Assembly: GCF_024648885.1 (NCBI RefSeq)
Contig: NZ_JANBBF010000008.1
Coordinates: 620,001-684,000 of the forward strand
Reading direction: 5' to 3'
DNA length: 64,000 nucleotides
DNA from: Prauserella salsuginis
GTDB lineage: Bacteria > Actinomycetota > Actinomycetes > Mycobacteriales > Pseudonocardiaceae
Shown here in pieces: positions 32,955-40,892 of this stretch (the stretch's first letter is position 1; each line of letters opens with the position of its first letter). The notes under the pieces are model-generated. The model was not told the origin of the DNA. It did no database searches and saw nothing but the letters and a program-made list of their open reading frames with translations. Both the position numbers and the translations under genes were made by a program.

Positions 32955-33410
32955 TCAGCCCGCCGGATCGGCCACCGGAACGGCCCGGTGGACGTCCGTC
33001 TCGCGGGTGGCGATGCGCCAGCGGCCGTCGACCCGGCGGAGCAGGTCGCGGTAGGTCGCGGCGGTCTGTGCCCAGCCGTCGGCGGTGCCGGCCATCGCCA
33101 GCACGTCGGTGACGGCCGTGGCCGTGCCGCCGACCACGTCGACGTCGATCACCGAGTTGACCGACCAGTGGTGCGAGGCGAACACGGTCTCCCACAGTTC
33201 GCTCGCGCCACGGCGGATCCCGTCCCGGCCGCGGAACACCGTGTCCGGGTCCGGCTGCCACCTCGCGTCCTCGGTCCACAGCGACAGGAACCACGGCAGG
33301 TCCCGCTTGTCGAAGGCGTGTGCGTAGCCGTGCAGCACTCGCCGGATCTCCTCCAGCGCCTCGACCCGGTCCAGCCGGACGGCGAGGTCGTCGTCGATCG
33401 CGGTACCCAT
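32955..33410 (-). CDS. SnoaL/NTF2-like protein
   Basis: A 151-residue NTF2-fold protein: RRVLHGYAHAFDKRDLPWFLSLWTEDA and SVNSVIDVDVVGGTATAVTDVLA fit the SnoaL-4/aromatic dioxygenase small-subunit-like group. One base separates it from the EthD gene. Fourth member of the local SnoaL set; role unknown. Confidence 0.78.
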   Translation of the reverse strand: MGTAIDDDLAVRLDRVEALEEIRRVLHGYAHAFDKRDLPWFLSLWTEDARWQPDPDTVFRGRDGIRRGASELWETVFASHHWSVNSVIDVDVVGGTATAVTDVLAMAGTADGWAQTAATYRDLLRRVDGRWRIATRETDVHRAVPVADPAG

Positions 33411-33411
33411 C

Positions 33412-33735
33412 TCACCTGCTCCCCGTGGGCTCGACGTCGACGACCTCGTGGAAGTTCACGTCCGCGCCGGCTCCCGCGAAGTTGGCCATGTCGGCCTGGG
33501 CCGCCTGCCCTTCGGGCGAGGCGAACGCCGCGGCGCACGCGTCCCGGCTGTCCCATTCCATGACGGCGACGAGGAAGTGCTGCGGTGTCGAGCCGTCGAA
33601 CGTGGTGGTCCGGCCCCAGCCGTAGGACCGCAGGCCCGGCAGTTTCGCCGCGAGCACGGCGTGCGTCCCCCGGTAGTGCTCGAGGAACCGCTCCGGATCG
33701 TCCGGGTGGTGGTAGTGCACGGTGATGCGGAACAT
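33412..33735 (-). CDS. EthD-domain protein
   Basis: A 107-residue ferredoxin-like-fold protein. VHYHHPDDPERFLEHYRGTH at the start is the EthD signature (the original EthD is needed for a P450 ether-cleavage system). Small dimeric alpha/beta barrel proteins of this type act as decarboxylases, cyclases or oxygenase accessories. It sits between the Baeyer-Villiger monooxygenase and a SnoaL-like gene in one - strand operon. Confidence 0.82.
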   Translation of the reverse strand: MFRITVHYHHPDDPERFLEHYRGTHAVLAAKLPGLRSYGWGRTTTFDGSTPQHFLVAVMEWDSRDACAAAFASPEGQAAQADMANFAGAGADVNFHEVVDVEPTGSR

Positions 33736-33754
33736 CGATGTCTCCTCCCGGCCG

Positions 33755-35371
33755 TCACGCGCTCAGCGCGAAGCCCTCGTAGTCGTTGGCCGCGACGTCC
33801 TGGCACTTCTGCCAGTACGACCCGACCCCGCCGAGATAGGCCATGAGCAACCGTGGCTTGCCGGGCACGTTCGCGCCCATGTACCAGGAGTCGGTCCGGG
33901 GGTAGAGCGTCATGTCGCCGACCTCGCGCACGTGGTCGGTCCATTCCTTCTCCGCCGTCTCGGTCGCCTCCACGGTGCGGAGCTCCCTGCGCTGCATGTG
34001 CTCGACCAGATCGGCGATCCATTCGACGTGCTGCTCGATCGAGACGATCATGTTCGACAGCACCGACGGGCTTCCGGGGCCGGTGATCGTGAACAGATTC
34101 GGGAACCCCGCCGGGTTCAGGCCCAGGTACAGCGCCGGCCCGTCCTGCCACTTCTCCCGGAGCGTCAGGCCGTCCCTGCCGCGGATGTCGATGTTCAGCA
34201 GTGCACCCGTCATCGCGTCGAAGCCGGTGGCCAGTACCAGGCTGTCGACCTCGTACTCGCGATCACTGGTGCGCACGCCCCGCTCGGTGATCTCGACCAG
34301 CGGGGTTTCCTTCAGGTCGACCAGCTGTACGTGGTCGGAGTTGAACGTCTCGTAGTACCCGGTGTCGAGACAGGGCCGCTTCGTGCCGAACGCATAACCC
34401 TTCGGGCACAGTTTCTCGGCCGTCGCCGGGTCCTCGACGATCTCGCGGATCTTCCCCCTGACGAACTCGGCGGCCGTCTCGTTGGCCTGCTCGTCGACCA
34501 GCAGGTCGGTGTAGGCCTGGAGCACGCCGGTGAGGTTGCCGCGCTGCCAACGCTCCTCGTAGTTGCGGTGCCGGTCGTCGGGGTCGACCTCGAGTGCCGA
34601 CCGCGTAGGCGGTTCGACCGCGACCCCGAAACCGGACTGCCTGCTCTCCTCCCGGATCTCGCGGTAGCGCGCCTTGATGTCGGCGACCATCTCCTGGTCG
34701 ATCGGACCGTTGAAGGTCGGCAGGCTGAAGTTCGGCGTGCGCTGGAACACCGTCAGCTCATCGGCCTGCTTCGCGATGATCGGGATGGCCTGGATGCCGG
34801 ACGAGCCGGTTCCGACGACGGCGACCCGTTTGCCGGTGAAGTCCACACCGGACTCCGGCCAGTCGCAGGTGTGGTACCAGTCGCCGCGGAACCGTTCGAG
34901 GCCGGGCACCTCGGGCTTCTTCGGCACCGACAGGCATCCGACGGCCATGATGCAGTAGCGGGCCGAGACCTGGTCCCCGGATTCGGTGTGCACCGTCCAC
35001 AGTGCGGCGTCCTCGTCGTAGTGTGCCGCGGTGACCTTGGTGTCCAGCACGACGTCCTTGCGCAGGTCGTGCCGGTCGGCCACGTGGTGGATGTAGGCGA
35101 GGATCTCGGGCTGGCTCGGGTACTTCTCCGTCCACTCCCATTCCTGTTCGAGATCCACGTCGAACGAATAGGAGTAGTGCATGCTCTCGACGTCGCACCG
35201 GGCGCCGGGATACCGGTTCCAGTACCACGTGCCGCCGATGTCGGAACCGGCTTCGACGACCTTGACGCGCAGCCCCAGGTTCCGGAGCTTGTACAGCTGA
35301 TACAGGCCGGAGAACCCGGCGCCCACGATGACGGCGTCCAACTCGGCTGGCAGATTCCTGGTAGCAGACAT
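33755..35371 (-). CDS. Baeyer-Villiger-type flavin monooxygenase (cyclohexanone monooxygenase-like)
   Basis: A 538-residue class B flavin monooxygenase. First Rossmann GAGFSG (17-22) binds FAD, second GTGSSG (187-192) binds NADPH, and FRGDWYHTCDWP (161-172) is the BVMO fingerprint between them. GTWYWNRYPGARCD is also typical. Predicted to insert oxygen into a cyclic or linear ketone to give a lactone or ester. The adjacent upstream esterase gene would hydrolyse it, and alcohol and aldehyde dehydrogenases nearby could oxidise the product, as in cyclohexanone catabolism. Confidence 0.92.
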   Translation of the reverse strand: MSATRNLPAELDAVIVGAGFSGLYQLYKLRNLGLRVKVVEAGSDIGGTWYWNRYPGARCDVESMHYSYSFDVDLEQEWEWTEKYPSQPEILAYIHHVADRHDLRKDVVLDTKVTAAHYDEDAALWTVHTESGDQVSARYCIMAVGCLSVPKKPEVPGLERFRGDWYHTCDWPESGVDFTGKRVAVVGTGSSGIQAIPIIAKQADELTVFQRTPNFSLPTFNGPIDQEMVADIKARYREIREESRQSGFGVAVEPPTRSALEVDPDDRHRNYEERWQRGNLTGVLQAYTDLLVDEQANETAAEFVRGKIREIVEDPATAEKLCPKGYAFGTKRPCLDTGYYETFNSDHVQLVDLKETPLVEITERGVRTSDREYEVDSLVLATGFDAMTGALLNIDIRGRDGLTLREKWQDGPALYLGLNPAGFPNLFTITGPGSPSVLSNMIVSIEQHVEWIADLVEHMQRRELRTVEATETAEKEWTDHVREVGDMTLYPRTDSWYMGANVPGKPRLLMAYLGGVGSYWQKCQDVAANDYEGFALSA

Positions 35372-35481
35372 GGAGCGGTGTCCTCACATTCAGACAGGCG
35401 GACGGAACGGCAACGGACGAGCACCCGCCTCGGGCGCCGCGAACCGGCCGGGGAGGGAAGAGCCGGTGCTGGGCCGGGGCG

Positions 35482-36411
35482 TCAGCCCGCGGCCGACAGC
35501 TGACTGTCGATCTCCGTGGCGACGTAGGCGATCGCCTCCGCGCTACCGGGCAGCACGTTGACCATGGTGAAGAAGCCGTGCATCTGACCCGCGAATCTCC
35601 GGTGGCGGACCGGCACGCCCGCGGCCTCGAGCGCCTTCGCGTACGCCTCGCCCTCGTCCCGGAGGACGTCGTGCTCCGCGGTCACCACGACGGCGGGCGC
35701 CTGGCCCGAGAGGTCGCCGGCCTTCGCGGGGCAGGCGTCGGCGTTGGCGCGCTGCTCGGCGTCGGCGTAGTGGTCCCAGAACCAGATCATGGCCTCACGG
35801 TTGACCATCAGCTGGTTCTCCGGGTCGGCATAGGACGAGTTGTCGAAGTCGCAGTCGGTGACGGGGTACACGAGGATCTGCTGGGAGATCTCCGGACCAC
35901 CGGAACGGGCTTTCTGGGCGACGATGGCGGCGAGATTCCCGCCCGCGCTGTCGCCTGCGACGATCAGCGGCACTCGCCGGCCCGCGATCTCGTCGAGGTG
36001 GGCCTCGACCCAGCGGAGCGAGTCCCAGGCGTCGTCGGCCGCCGCTGGATAGCGGTGCTCGGGCGCGAGCCGGTAGTCGACGAGCACCACGGCGCAGCCC
36101 GTCCTGTCGGCCAGCTGCCTGCCGAGCGTCTCGAACTCCTCGATCCTGCCGATCACCCAGCCACCGCCGTGGTAGTAGACGATCACACCGCGCGGCGCGG
36201 CGTTCGGCACCAGGATCTGCACCGGGACGGAGCGGCCCGGCAGGTCGATCGACCGGGTCTCGGCCCGCGCCATGTCCGGCCCCGGGCCGTACATCTCCTG
36301 CAGCGCCGCGGTGATCCCGCGAGCCTGCTGCGGATCCATTTCGTGGATCGGCGGCTGTCCGGATTCGGCGAGTTGGGCGAGCAGTGAACTGGTGGCCTCG
36401 TCGAGAGCCAT
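35482..36411 (-). CDS. Alpha/beta hydrolase of the hormone-sensitive-lipase family
   Basis: A 309-residue esterase. The oxyanion motif YYHGGGW, nucleophile elbow GDSAGG, acid in EHDVLRDEG and catalytic histidine in QMHGFF are all visible. No signal peptide, so cytosolic. First gene of the operon running through the BVMO, consistent with lactone or ester hydrolysis after Baeyer-Villiger oxidation. Transcribed from a TTGACA-N17-CATACT promoter and divergent from a GntR regulator. Confidence 0.9.
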   Translation of the reverse strand: MALDEATSSLLAQLAESGQPPIHEMDPQQARGITAALQEMYGPGPDMARAETRSIDLPGRSVPVQILVPNAAPRGVIVYYHGGGWVIGRIEEFETLGRQLADRTGCAVVLVDYRLAPEHRYPAAADDAWDSLRWVEAHLDEIAGRRVPLIVAGDSAGGNLAAIVAQKARSGGPEISQQILVYPVTDCDFDNSSYADPENQLMVNREAMIWFWDHYADAEQRANADACPAKAGDLSGQAPAVVVTAEHDVLRDEGEAYAKALEAAGVPVRHRRFAGQMHGFFTMVNVLPGSAEAIAYVATEIDSQLSAAG

Positions 36412-36738
36412 GGGGCACCTCTTTGTGCTACTGGCGAGTGTGTGCGACCGGTGGACGCGAGGCGGACCTCACCTGGGCGAGAGACCTGCGTCACATGCTC
36501 GGCAAGTATGCGGCGGCGCCGAATTCATGTCAAGGATTAGCATGGTCTTGTTCGCATGCCGGACGGCCGACCGCAGCGCGCCGCAGGGCACGACCCGGAG
36601 CCGGCGGAGTACGCGAATCGGCCCCACCGACAGTCGAAACCGAATCATGTTCAGAGAATTGCCGTCACGCGCCACGACGCCGGGCCGGTAACCAGGTCCT
36701 TGCCCGGGATCCAGGATCATCATCGGTATCGTCGCCAC
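36412..36738. other. Divergent regulatory region (esterase-BVMO operon / GntR gene)
   Basis: 327 bases without a gene. It holds the minus-strand promoter at 36506-36534, an AT-rich stretch at 36505-36545 with nested CATG-containing half-repeats, and the -10 of the GntR gene at 36727. Binding of the GntR protein here would be the simplest regulatory logic; no canonical TGGTNNNACCA site was found. Confidence 0.5.
36506..36534 (-). promoter_or_regulatory. Vegetative promoter of the esterase-BVMO operon
   Basis: On the minus strand a perfect TTGACA (36529-36534), 17-base spacer and CATACT (36506-36511). Predicted start near 36499 gives a leader of about 88 bases before ATG 36411. One of the best sigma-70-like matches in the window. 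Confidence 0.7.
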
Positions 36739-37488
36739 ATGGACCAAGACGCGCTGGAACCGCGCCAGCGGCCGTACAAGCGGGGCGACAAGGTCGCGCA
36801 GGCCGTGGCACGGAGCATCATGCGGAAGATCCGCACCGAGGGCCTCGAACCGGGCGCCCACCTGCCGTCGGAAGCGCACATGCTCAAGGAGTACGGCATC
36901 GGGCGCGGATCGCTGCGGGAGGCGCTGCGGATCCTCGAGGTCAACGGCTTGATCTGGCTCAAGCCCGGACCGGGCGGCGGCCCGATCGTCAGCGGCGCAC
37001 AGCCCGACCACTTCGGACAGATGGCGACGCTGTACCTGCAGGCACAGGGCACGACGTTCCGCGAGCTCATCGAAGCACGCCTGGCCGTCGAGCCGCTCAT
37101 GGCCCGACTCGCCGCGCAGCGGCAGGACCCACAGCACATGGACGAGCTGCGACGCGTCAGCGGGTCCCTCAAGGTCGACGACGATGCGGCCTACCTCGAA
37201 TACACCGGCGACTTCCACCGGCTCATCGCGGAGATGTCCGGCAACGGCATCCTCAGCCTGCTCGGCCAGTCCCTGTCGGACATCTTCCGCGACCGGGTCA
37301 GCGGCATCGTGTTCCCCAAGTCGCGACGGAAAGAGGTCTCCGACGCCCACGTCGCGATCGCCAAGGCCATCGAGAACGGCGAGCCCGATGCGGCGCACGA
37401 CCTGATGTACGAACACATGGCCAAGTACGTCAACTACGTCAAACGCGGCCACCCGACGCTGATCAACGAGGTCGTCGACTGGCGCTGA
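36739..37488 (+). CDS. GntR-family transcriptional regulator (FadR/FCD type)
   Basis: A 249-residue regulator. The winged helix-turn-helix covers residues about 10-80 (PSEAHMLKEYGIGRGSLREALRILE), followed by an all-helical effector domain of the FCD type with DFHRLIAEMSGN and a late histidine (DAHVAIAKAIENG) that usually binds a metal or acid ligand. Divergent from the esterase-BVMO operon and the only dedicated regulator in the catabolic half, so a candidate for its control. TATCGT (36727-36732) is six bases before the ATG with no Shine-Dalgarno, suggesting a leaderless mRNA. Confidence 0.9.
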   Translation: MDQDALEPRQRPYKRGDKVAQAVARSIMRKIRTEGLEPGAHLPSEAHMLKEYGIGRGSLREALRILEVNGLIWLKPGPGGGPIVSGAQPDHFGQMATLYLQAQGTTFRELIEARLAVEPLMARLAAQRQDPQHMDELRRVSGSLKVDDDAAYLEYTGDFHRLIAEMSGNGILSLLGQSLSDIFRDRVSGIVFPKSRRKEVSDAHVAIAKAIENGEPDAAHDLMYEHMAKYVNYVKRGHPTLINEVVDWR

Positions 37489-37525
37489 CCGGAGCCCGCC
37501 ACGCCACACCGGTACGCCGGCCGGT

Positions 37526-37551
37526 CCGGTCCGCGGCGGGCCGCCGACCGG
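37526..37551. terminator. Possible hairpin after the GntR gene
   Basis: CCGGTC (37526-37531) pairs with GACCGG (37546-37551) around a GC-rich interior that can pair further. It lies 38 bases past the GntR stop. No T-tract; support is modest. Confidence 0.35.
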
Positions 37552-37630
37552 GCGTCCACCATGGACGGAGCTGCCGGGTTCGGGCCTCCCACCGTCACCC
37601 GGACGGACACGCGAGGCCCTGCCTCCTGAG

Positions 37631-37742
37631 GCCCACCCGTCTCCCACCACCGCCCAACCGAAGGCGCTGCGCGCCACTGTCTAGGGCCCACCCGTCTCCC
37701 ACCGCCGCCCAACCGGAGGCGCTGCGCGCCACTGTCTAGGAT
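37631..37742. repeat. 55-bp intergenic repeat, two tandem copies, second ending in a -10 box
   Basis: Copies at 37631-37685 and 37686-37740 differ at two of 55 bases. Each contains GGCGCTGCGCGCC, a small inverted repeat, and ends in CACTGTCTAGG. After copy 2 the next bases make TAGGAT (37737-37742), six bases before ATG 37749; after copy 1 the same place reads TAGGGC. A weaker third match may precede copy 1. Another copy lies at 39922-39976. Confidence 0.92.
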
Positions 37743-37748
37743 TCGAGC

Positions 37749-38303
37749 ATGCGCGCACGCGACGGCCTGACCACGGGTATGGGCCGCCTGCTGCGCGGCG
37801 CCGCCGCGGGTACCGCCACCGGGCTGCTCGCCGTGTTCGCGCACGCCTCCGCGGGCGGTGCGCTACCGGGCTGGCCCGCGGTCGCCGGTCCGGTGCTGGC
37901 GATCGGCACGATCGCCAGCGGGCTGGCCCGCGTCCGGCTCCGGCCCACGGCACTGCTGGCCGTTCTCGGCCTCGGCCAGCTCGCGGTACACGCCGTACTC
38001 ACGCTCGGAGCGGGTCACGGCCACGCACCCGACACCGCCGTGATGACCTTCGCGCATCTCGCGGCGACCGCGATCGTGTTCGCCGGTCTCACCGGCGCCG
38101 AACACACCCTGTTCGCCCTGGTCGCCGCTCTCGCCGCACGCCTGCCCGCCGGACCGACCCCGCTCGCCGTCGTCGGGCCGGTGTGGACACCGTGTCCGCC
38201 GCCACCGCAACAGCGGCCGGTCTCGCACGCCTTGCGCCCGCGCATCCGCGGCCGACGCGGCCCGCCCCCGTCGACGGTTCGACCCCTCGTCATCACCGTG
38301 TGA
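37749..38303 (+). CDS. Small integral membrane protein, function unknown
   Basis: A 184-residue protein with about four hydrophobic segments within residues 14-130 and a basic, proline-rich C-terminus. Histidines cluster in and around the membrane segments (FAHASAG, AVHAV, GHGHAPD, FAHLAA, EHTLF), reminiscent of metal-related membrane proteins, but I do not recognise the family. The ATG is exactly where transcription from TAGGAT in the 55-bp repeat should start. Followed by a PepSY protein on the same strand. Confidence 0.75.
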   Translation: MRARDGLTTGMGRLLRGAAAGTATGLLAVFAHASAGGALPGWPAVAGPVLAIGTIASGLARVRLRPTALLAVLGLGQLAVHAVLTLGAGHGHAPDTAVMTFAHLAATAIVFAGLTGAEHTLFALVAALAARLPAGPTPLAVVGPVWTPCPPPPQQRPVSHALRPRIRGRRGPPPSTVRPLVITV

Positions 38304-38394
38304 CGCGTACCCGACGAAACGCCCGTGATCTGCATGTCCCGGCGGACGCCGCTGCGCGTCCACGTCCGCATGCCCGTCCCAGGAGCGATCCGTC

Positions 38395-39840
38395 ATGTCC
38401 GAGACCACACTGCGCCCACCGGAGCGCGCAGCCACCACGACCGAAGACCCGGCAGACCCGGCACCGCGCCGCCGTGCCCGCTGGCGCGGTGCGCTGCTGC
38501 GACTGCACTTCTACGCGGGCGTCTTCATCGGCCCGTTCATCCTCATCGCCGCCCTCACCGGCACGGCCTACGCACTCACCCCGCAGCTCGAAGCGTGGCT
38601 GTACCACGACGAACTGACCGCGACGTCCCCGCACGACCCGCTCCCCCTGGCCGAGCAGGTCCACGCGGCGCAGCAGGTCGTCGCGGGCGCGCCGCTGCAC
38701 GCCGTCCGGCCCGCCCCCGAACCAGGGGCGACCACCCGCGTGCTGTTCGCCGATCCCTCCCTCGGAGCGTCCGAGTTCCGCACGGTGTTCGTCGACCCGG
38801 GCGACGGCACGGTCACGGGAGACCTGACGACCTACGGCACCAGCGGCGTGCTGCCGCTGCGCATGACCCTCGATCAGCTCCACCGCAACCTGCTGCTCGG
38901 TGAACCCGGCCGGATCTACAGCGAACTCGCCGCGTCCTGGTTGTGGGTGGTCGCACTGGCCGGGGTCACCCTGTGGGCCGCACGCCGGAAGCGGAACCGC
39001 ACCCGGCGGCGGGACCCGGCCCCGGCACGTGCAACCGCGACGCGCCGGCACAGCCGGCTGGGCATCGCGATGCTGGGCGGGGCGCTACTGCTGTCGGCGA
39101 CCGGGCTCACGTGGTCCGCCTACGCCGGTGCGAACATCGCCGAGCTGCGCACCGCGGCGGGCTGGAGCACGCCGGAGGTCGACACCTCGGCCGCGCACCG
39201 GGAGCAGGACCCGCACGCCGAACACCGCGGCGCCGACGGCGACTCCGTGCCTGGTGACACCGCCGCGCCCGCGCCGTCCGACGACGCGACGGTCGAGACC
39301 GTGCTCGCCGCGGCTCGCGGCGCCGGAATCGACGCCTCCACGATCGAGATCGCCGTACCCGAGCGGCCTGGCGACGCCTGGACGGTCAGTGAGATCGACC
39401 GGAGCTGGCCGACCCAGGTCGACACGGTCGCCGTCGACGGTGCCACCGGCGAGGTCACCGACCGGGTGCGATTCGCCGACTACCCGCTCGGCGCGAAGCT
39501 GGCCCGCTGGGGCATCGACCTGCACATGGGCACGCTGTTCGGCTGGCCGAACCAGGTCGCGCTCGCCGCGGTCGGTGCCGGTCTGACGGCCGTGACGGTG
39601 CTCGGCTACCGCCTGTGGTGGCAGCGCAGGCCCGGCCGCGCCGGGTTCGGCAGGCCGGTATCCCGCGGACAGTGGCGCGGCCTGCCCCGGTGGGCTCTTG
39701 TCGCCGCGGGGGCCACCGCGGCCGCCATCGGCCTGCTGACACCGCTGTTCGGGCTCAGCCTGCTCGTCTTCGTTGTCGTCGACGTCCTCATCGGACGGCT
39801 GGCGGCACTGCGCAGGCGCCGCCTGTCCCACACCGGATGA
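38395..39840 (+). CDS. PepSY-associated transmembrane protein
   Basis: A 481-residue protein. LRLHFYAGVFIGPFILIAALTG (residues 36-57) and the later DLHMGTLFGWPNQ are PepSY-TM hallmarks; four main membrane helices plus two extracytoplasmic PepSY-like regions, one followed by a His/Asp-rich loop (residues 265-285). PepSY-TM proteins are linked to metal or siderophore reduction and membrane redox, which fits the histidine-rich neighbour, though the role here is inferred. ATG 38395 has AGGAG eight to nine bases upstream. Confidence 0.85.
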   Translation: MSETTLRPPERAATTTEDPADPAPRRRARWRGALLRLHFYAGVFIGPFILIAALTGTAYALTPQLEAWLYHDELTATSPHDPLPLAEQVHAAQQVVAGAPLHAVRPAPEPGATTRVLFADPSLGASEFRTVFVDPGDGTVTGDLTTYGTSGVLPLRMTLDQLHRNLLLGEPGRIYSELAASWLWVVALAGVTLWAARRKRNRTRRRDPAPARATATRRHSRLGIAMLGGALLLSATGLTWSAYAGANIAELRTAAGWSTPEVDTSAAHREQDPHAEHRGADGDSVPGDTAAPAPSDDATVETVLAAARGAGIDASTIEIAVPERPGDAWTVSEIDRSWPTQVDTVAVDGATGEVTDRVRFADYPLGAKLARWGIDLHMGTLFGWPNQVALAAVGAGLTAVTVLGYRLWWQRRPGRAGFGRPVSRGQWRGLPRWALVAAGATAAAIGLLTPLFGLSLLVFVVVDVLIGRLAALRRRRLSHTG

Positions 39841-39844
39841 TCAC

Positions 39845-39876
39845 GGGCGGGCCGTCCTGTCGCGGGCGGCCCGCCC
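39845..39876 (+). terminator. Hairpin downstream of the PepSY gene
   Basis: A perfect 10-bp stem, GGGCGGGCCG (39845-39854) with CGGCCCGCCC (39867-39876), starting four bases after the PepSY stop codon. No T-tract. Its right arm runs into the degenerate first unit of the second 55-bp repeat array. Confidence 0.65.
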
Positions 39877-39978
39877 GTCTCCCGTCACCCCAACCGGGCA
39901 CGCTCCGCGTGACTGCTTTGGGCCCACCCATCTCCCACCGCCGCCCAACCGGAGGCGCTGCGCGCCGCTGCCTAGGAT
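39869..39978. repeat. 55-bp intergenic repeat, second array (one degenerate, one good copy)
   Basis: 39922-39976 matches the second copy of the first array at 52 of 55 positions; 39869-39921 is an abutting degenerate copy two bases shorter. The good copy again ends in CTAGG and makes TAGGAT (39973-39978) with the next base pair, seven bases before the GTG start at 39986. So this repeat supplies a -10 box to a second, unrelated gene. Confidence 0.9.
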
Positions 39979-39985
39979 CGCTGGC

Positions 39986-40864
39986 GTGCCTTACGCCTAC
40001 GCGGCCGACGGGGTCGCCCTGTACTACGAGATCCACGGCCCTGAGAACGCTGCCGGCAGAGGCCGCGGTGGTGCGGCCCAGGGTGGTGCGGACCACGGAG
40101 CCGGCGCCCAGGAACGTGGCGCCGCGCGGGCGGATCGGCCGGTCCTGCTGCTCATCGCCGGGCAGTCGAACAGCCGGCGCTGGTGGGACTCCGCGCGCGG
40201 TGACTTCGAGCGAGCGTTCCGCGTGATCACAATGGACCACCGCGGTATCGGCCGCAGCGACAAGCCGGACGACGACTCGTACAGCACCCGCGGGTTCGCC
40301 GAGGACGCGGTCGCCGTACTGGACGCCGCCGGAGCAGGACGCGCACACGTCTACGGCACGTCGATGGGCGGGCGGGTCGCGCAATGGCTGGCCGCCGACC
40401 ACCCCGAGCGGGTCGACAGGCTCGTGCTGGGCTGCACCTCGCCCGGTGGGTCGCACGCGGTCGAGCGCGACCCGGACGTGACACGGCGGCTCGCACAACA
40501 CGACGCCGCAGCCGTCCGGCAGGCACTGCTCGATCTGATGTACACCCCGGCCTGGCTGGCGGCCCATCCCGGGCCGTACCGCACGATCGGCGAACGCGAC
40601 ACGCCCCCGCACGTGCTGCGGCGGCACCGTATCGCCAGTCACCGGCACGACGCGTGGGACGTGCTGCCCGACATCACCGCACCGACCCTCGTCGTCCACG
40701 GCACCGACGACGTGTTCAACCCGGCGGCCAATGCCCCGCTGCTCGCCGAGCGCATCCCCGGCGCCACGCTGCGCCTGATACCGGGGGCACGGCACGCGTA
40801 CTTCGAAGAGCGCCGCGACATCGCCGGGCCGCTCGTGCTCGACTTCCTCACCGCCGACGTGTGA
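39986..40864 (+). CDS. Alpha/beta hydrolase
   Basis: A 292-residue hydrolase. GTSMGG carries the nucleophilic serine, HGTDDVFNP the acid and GARHAYFEE the histidine. The segment after YYEIHGPENA is a Gly/Ala-rich insertion of about 25 residues (GRGRGGAAQGGADHGAG) before the first core strand; it looks like a repeat-derived expansion. GTG 39986 was chosen because the TAGGAT box in the repeat lies seven bases upstream and no Shine-Dalgarno is present. Substrate unknown. Confidence 0.85.
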   Translation: MPYAYAADGVALYYEIHGPENAAGRGRGGAAQGGADHGAGAQERGAARADRPVLLLIAGQSNSRRWWDSARGDFERAFRVITMDHRGIGRSDKPDDDSYSTRGFAEDAVAVLDAAGAGRAHVYGTSMGGRVAQWLAADHPERVDRLVLGCTSPGGSHAVERDPDVTRRLAQHDAAAVRQALLDLMYTPAWLAAHPGPYRTIGERDTPPHVLRRHRIASHRHDAWDVLPDITAPTLVVHGTDDVFNPAANAPLLAERIPGATLRLIPGARHAYFEERRDIAGPLVLDFLTADV

Positions 40865-40892
40865 GGCCTCACCGCAGGCGCGCGGCGGACCG

